From: Glaciecola sp965660625
Lineage (GTDB): Bacteria > Pseudomonadota > Gammaproteobacteria > Enterobacterales > Alteromonadaceae
Assembly: GCA_965660625.1 (NCBI GenBank)
Contig: CBFIAR010000013.1
Coordinates: 1 to 64,000 of the forward strand
DNA length: 64,000 nt
Reading direction: 5' to 3'
The notes under the pieces are model-generated. The model was not told the DNA's origin. It did not search any database and was given only the letters and a program-made list of their open reading frames with translations. How positions within the stretch are numbered: position 1 is the first letter of the stretch; every line of letters starts with the position of its first letter. Of this stretch, positions 61,223 through 64,000 are shown piece by piece. Made by a program: the position numbers and the translations under genes.

Positions 61223-61879
61223 TTACGAAAAAGAGTAAAGTTTACTTGATGTGAGTATGTAAGGCAGTGCAATATCCCAAGTTTCTGTGGGTAAAGTGGA
61301 CGCTAATTGAAATTCATGAGCGAGTCCAGCGACAGTAGCTTGGTGTTTCATGCTTCTATTCTGTAAGGCAAGCAAGGTACGATCGTAAAAACCTCCGCCC
61401 ATGCCCAGTCTGTTTCCGCTTGAGTCAAATGCGACCAGCGGTGTTAATACCAATTGAAGCTTGTCTAATGGACACACATAGCGGACATCTAGTGTCGGCT
61501 CTAAAATACCAAACTGATTATTACGCATTTGAGTATCTGGACTTAAAGCTTGAAACAACAAATGGCCTTTACAAAAAGGGTGCAAAATGGGAACGAAGAC
61601 ATTGCGCTGTAATGACCACAAGTGTTCAATCAGGGGCTGGGTGTCTATTTCGCCATTAAATGCTAGATACAATGCCACATTTTGTGCACTCTGAAATACT
61701 GACTGCTGTTTAAATTGAAAGACCAGTTGCTGTGCTACTTTTTTTTGCTGTGCTGTTGAAAGCGCCAAACGTTTATTGCGGAACGTTTGGCGTAGGTCTT
61801 TTCTCATTTTAGCGTTTTGCGTTTGTATACTCATCGCAGGCGTGGACATATCACGGGTTTCATTAGCCAAGATTGACAC
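61223..61879 (-). CDS. 5-formyltetrahydrofolate cyclo-ligase
   Basis: 218 residues from GTG 61879. The start is uncertain: GAGGGG is very close to GTG, and a few inner starts exist before MRKDLRQTFRNKRLAL, where the family begins. It converts 5-formyl-THF to 5,10-methenyl-THF with ATP (YgfA/MTHFS family). Motifs are PILHPFCKGHLLFQ, a VPLVAFDSSGNRLGMGGGFYDR loop that binds phosphate and folate, and VAGLAHEFQL. In many gammaproteobacteria this gene follows the 6S RNA gene and zapA; here it follows a nucleoside hydrolase gene by 6 bp. Confidence 0.9.
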   Translation of the reverse strand: MSILANETRDMSTPAMSIQTQNAKMRKDLRQTFRNKRLALSTAQQKKVAQQLVFQFKQQSVFQSAQNVALYLAFNGEIDTQPLIEHLWSLQRNVFVPILHPFCKGHLLFQALSPDTQMRNNQFGILEPTLDVRYVCPLDKLQLVLTPLVAFDSSGNRLGMGGGFYDRTLLALQNRSMKHQATVAGLAHEFQLASTLPTETWDIALPYILTSSKLYSFS

Positions 61880-61885
61880 ACCCCT

Positions 61886-62827
61886 CTATAGAGCGTAGCG
61901 GTTAATAAACAGTTCGGTGAGTCGAGGATGATTAACCTTTGTGGCAAAGTTGACGCTTGAGGCTTCCAACCAATCGGGACTCGCTGTTGTTCCGTAAGGC
62001 GCAAAGCTAGTTTGTCCTTGATTCAATTTATCAGTAGAGACGCGAACATTGCCTGCGGTCATTTCAAATAATGTCGGGTCAATAATATACGCTAATGGAA
62101 ATGCATCGTGGAAATAGCATTGTTCTGTTTCTTTACCTTGAGAATAAAACTCGGTGTAGAATTTCGCTGCTTTTTTTACAAACCCACCGAGTGTTGGATT
62201 TTTCTCCGCTAATATCGTTGTAAAATTTGGTTGGAATGGCAGGTCGTAAGTCACATCTAAACCAAACATGTTGACTTCCCAATCTGCAGCTAAAACGATT
62301 TCGGCAGCGTAAGCATCATTCCAGATATTTGCTTCTGCGACAGGGGTAACATTTCCTGGGACAAACGCTGCACCACCCATGATGTTTACGCTTTTTATGA
62401 GTGTGGGCAAGTTTGGATCCAAACGCAGCGCTAACGCTAAATTACCTAAAGGTCCAACAGCAACAAGGGTGATTTCACCTGGATGTTTACGCGCCATCTC
62501 GACGATGAATTCAGCGGAACTGCGCGGATCGATTTTACCTACAGGAGCAGGATGATTAATATTGCCAAAACCATCATCACCGTGCACAAAATGTGCATAC
62601 TTCGATTCAGGTCCTACCCATGGCATTGCTACGCCCCTGCATACTGGAATATTCACTTTAGCAAGTTCGCAAAGACTGAGTCCGTTTTGTGCCGCCATAG
62701 ATACAGGTACGTTGCCGAAAACAGTGGTTAGACCGAGCACTTCTATATCGGGTGACTGGAACGCAAAAAATATCGCCATTGCGTCATCAATACCCGGATC
62801 CGTATCCAATATAATCTTATGTGTCAT
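61886..62827 (-). CDS. Inosine-uridine preferring nucleoside hydrolase family protein
   Basis: 313 residues from ATG 62827, which has AAAAGAGA before it; the longer frame to 62869 adds 14 residues without support. The calcium-binding signature DTDPGIDDAMAIFFAF is at about 6-21. VGPLGNLALALR, MGGAAFVPGNVTPVAEANIWND and an active-site His near DAFPLAY follow. It splits nucleosides into base and ribose. It is 87 bp downstream of the ribokinase on the same strand, so released ribose can be phosphorylated at once. Substrate preference is not determined. Confidence 0.9.
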   Translation of the reverse strand: MTHKIILDTDPGIDDAMAIFFAFQSPDIEVLGLTTVFGNVPVSMAAQNGLSLCELAKVNIPVCRGVAMPWVGPESKYAHFVHGDDGFGNINHPAPVGKIDPRSSAEFIVEMARKHPGEITLVAVGPLGNLALALRLDPNLPTLIKSVNIMGGAAFVPGNVTPVAEANIWNDAYAAEIVLAADWEVNMFGLDVTYDLPFQPNFTTILAEKNPTLGGFVKKAAKFYTEFYSQGKETEQCYFHDAFPLAYIIDPTLFEMTAGNVRVSTDKLNQGQTSFAPYGTTASPDWLEASSVNFATKVNHPRLTELFINRYAL

Positions 62828-62914
62828 AGTTGTCTCTTTTCTCATTTGAAGCATATTTGCTGACCGCAAATAACTACTTTTTATTATAAATATTCAACCG
62901 GTAATGAAGAATAC

Positions 62915-63808
62915 CTAGTGTGTTTGTAAAAAAGCAATGACTTCGTCAGCGCTGGGAATGGAGGGTGCAGCGCCTGCTTTCATAACGGCCAATGCTGATG
63001 CCGCACATGCGTATTTTAATACTTCAGCGATGCTTTTATTTGCTTGATAAGCCGCTAAGAAAAAGCCGATAAAGGTATCTCCTGCTGCTGTGGTATCGAC
63101 GGCTTTGACGTTAAATGCCGCACAGAATTCTTCGTTGTCGGCTTCAAAAAACCACACTCCGGCTTTGCCTAATGTGAGAACAACCTTGGTATTTGGATAG
63201 GTAGTTTTAAGCGAGCGTTTAATTGCTTCGAGATTATTTTCTCCAGTGAGTTGTTCAGCCTCAATCTCGTTGACTACCAGCAGCGTTAACTTGTCTAGCG
63301 GAAGTTGTTTGACCGATTCAGTCATTGGTGCTGGATTAAAGGCAATACGTAATTGACGCGTGTGCGCTTCTGTGATGATTTTATCAATGGCGTTGGTTTC
63401 GTTTTGTATCAAGACCCAATCGTTGGGCTTGGCGGTGGCTAATGCGCTAGCAATATGATCATCACTGATACACTGATTAGCACCACCGAACAAAATAATA
63501 CTGTTTTGGGCATCTGGGGTAACTTGAATAATGGCGTGTCCGGAAGCAACGTCACTCATTTCACGTATGAAATCACAATTAACACTAGCGTCTTTCATTT
63601 GTGCAATGAAACCGCTGTCAGCGATGCCGACCGCGCCAACGTGAAAAACCTGGTTATTCGCTTTGGCTAGCGCAACGGACTGGTTTGCTCCCTTGCCGCC
63701 CAAGAGAGTTTGGTAACTGCTTGATGACAGCGTTTCGCCTGGTTGGACGAAATGAGGAACAGAATACACGTGGTCAATATTGATTGACCCAAAGTTAAAA
63801 ACCGCCAT
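62915..63808 (-). CDS. rbsK: Ribokinase (PfkB family)
   Basis: 297 residues. The PfkB start FNFGSINIDHVYSVPHFVQPGE is followed by GGKGANQSVALAKA. The anion-hole/catalytic motif is DTTAAGDTFIGFF, with the base Asp following AGD. It phosphorylates ribose to ribose 5-phosphate. The neighbourhood (nucleoside hydrolase, RpiA) supports a ribose-salvage role, although other sugar substrates in this family are possible. The frame at the right window edge ends 15 bp before its start and may be the upstream gene of the same operon. Confidence 0.88.
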   Translation of the reverse strand: MAVFNFGSINIDHVYSVPHFVQPGETLSSSSYQTLLGGKGANQSVALAKANNQVFHVGAVGIADSGFIAQMKDASVNCDFIREMSDVASGHAIIQVTPDAQNSIILFGGANQCISDDHIASALATAKPNDWVLIQNETNAIDKIITEAHTRQLRIAFNPAPMTESVKQLPLDKLTLLVVNEIEAEQLTGENNLEAIKRSLKTTYPNTKVVLTLGKAGVWFFEADNEEFCAAFNVKAVDTTAAGDTFIGFFLAAYQANKSIAEVLKYACAASALAVMKAGAAPSIPSADEVIAFLQTH

Positions 63809-63823
63809 GGTTATGCCTTGTGG

Positions 63824-64000
63824 TTACGCCTTGGCATTATGCGCCTCAGTTTTTACACTGAGTAAAAGCAAGGCCTTGTAGAAAAATATTGAATATAAAA
63901 TGGTGCTTCCCAAAATGCCGCCGTACACTTTTCGTCCGTGTGCCGACAAGGACACGGTGGAGGTATCTACATTACCGCAGGTTTCTCGATACGGGTCGAG
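63824..64000 (-). CDS. C-terminal end of an unidentified, probably membrane, protein
   Basis: The minus strand is open from the window edge to a TAA at 63824-63826 (58 residues, no start in view). It contains a hydrophobic segment (YGGILGSTILYSIFFYKAL) that could span the membrane and a short charged tail ending KTEAHNAKA. It would be upstream of rbsK in the same direction, where a nucleoside or sugar transporter would make sense. I do not recognise the family, and the frame could also be chance: a short inverted repeat (CCGTGT/ACACGG, about 63936-63955) lies in it. Confidence 0.35.
   Translation of the reverse strand, partial: LDPYRETCGNVDTSTVSLSAHGRKVYGGILGSTILYSIFFYKALLLLSVKTEAHNAKA

Overview
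The window looks like a chromosome segment of a marine gammaproteobacterium of the Alteromonadales, probably Alteromonadaceae (Glaciecola/Paraglaciecola-like). This rests on the moderate-to-low GC, the gene order around the division and cell wall (dcw) cluster, pilA-pilC-pilD-coaE-zapD-yacG and pdhR-aceE-aceF-lpdA, and the PrsK/PrsR regulators of the PEP-CTERM/exosortase A system. The genus call is inference. I see no rRNA or tRNA gene, no complete insertion sequence and no CRISPR array.

Layout. 1-443: the 3' end of a group II intron (last codons of its reverse transcriptase, domains V and VI), then spacer. 444-4983: a ketoacyl-ACP synthase III-like gene coupled to prsK and prsR. 5046-11845: mixed genes: an orphan ParA-type ATPase, a peroxiredoxin-glutaredoxin fusion, a secreted alpha/beta hydrolase, a HEAT-repeat protein, an RRM protein, an M19 dipeptidase lipoprotein carrying an assembly gap, and a SapC-family protein. 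11990-29499: the dcw cluster mraZ-rsmH-ftsL-ftsI-murE-murF-mraY-murD-ftsW-murG-murC-ddlB-ftsQ-ftsA-ftsZ. It is densely packed, with many ATGA/TAATG-type overlaps and a promoter overlaid by MraZ-type repeats. 29588-34941: lpxC, an M23 peptidase, secA and a mutT-like gene. 34916-40216: an RND efflux pump and its adaptor, divergent from a TetR regulator, with a 33-bp near-palindrome between them. 40218-47892: aspartoacylase-like, yacG, zapD, coaE, pilD, pilC, pilA, nadC and ampE. pilB is not in its usual place between pilA and pilC, and ampD is not beside ampE. 48099-55072: the pyruvate dehydrogenase region with a PdhR box. 55097-55843: a gene-free repeat island with two long nested inverted repeats and a 21-bp tandem repeat. 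55844-59110: two DUF1289 proteins, an HDOD protein and two tandem DUF481 outer-membrane proteins. 59121-64000: serA (two tandem MetJ-type boxes upstream), rpiA, a 5-formyl-THF cyclo-ligase, a nucleoside hydrolase, a ribokinase and the end of an unidentified reading frame.

How the genes work together. The central block builds and divides the cell envelope: peptidoglycan precursors (murC-G, mraY, ddlB), the septal machinery (ftsL, I, W, Q, A, Z, plus zapD), lipid A commitment (lpxC) and export (secA). The right end links nucleoside cleavage (nucleoside hydrolase), ribose phosphorylation (ribokinase) and ribose-5-phosphate isomerisation (rpiA). The least explained parts are the repeat island at 55140-55667, the missing pilB and the putative met boxes in front of serA.
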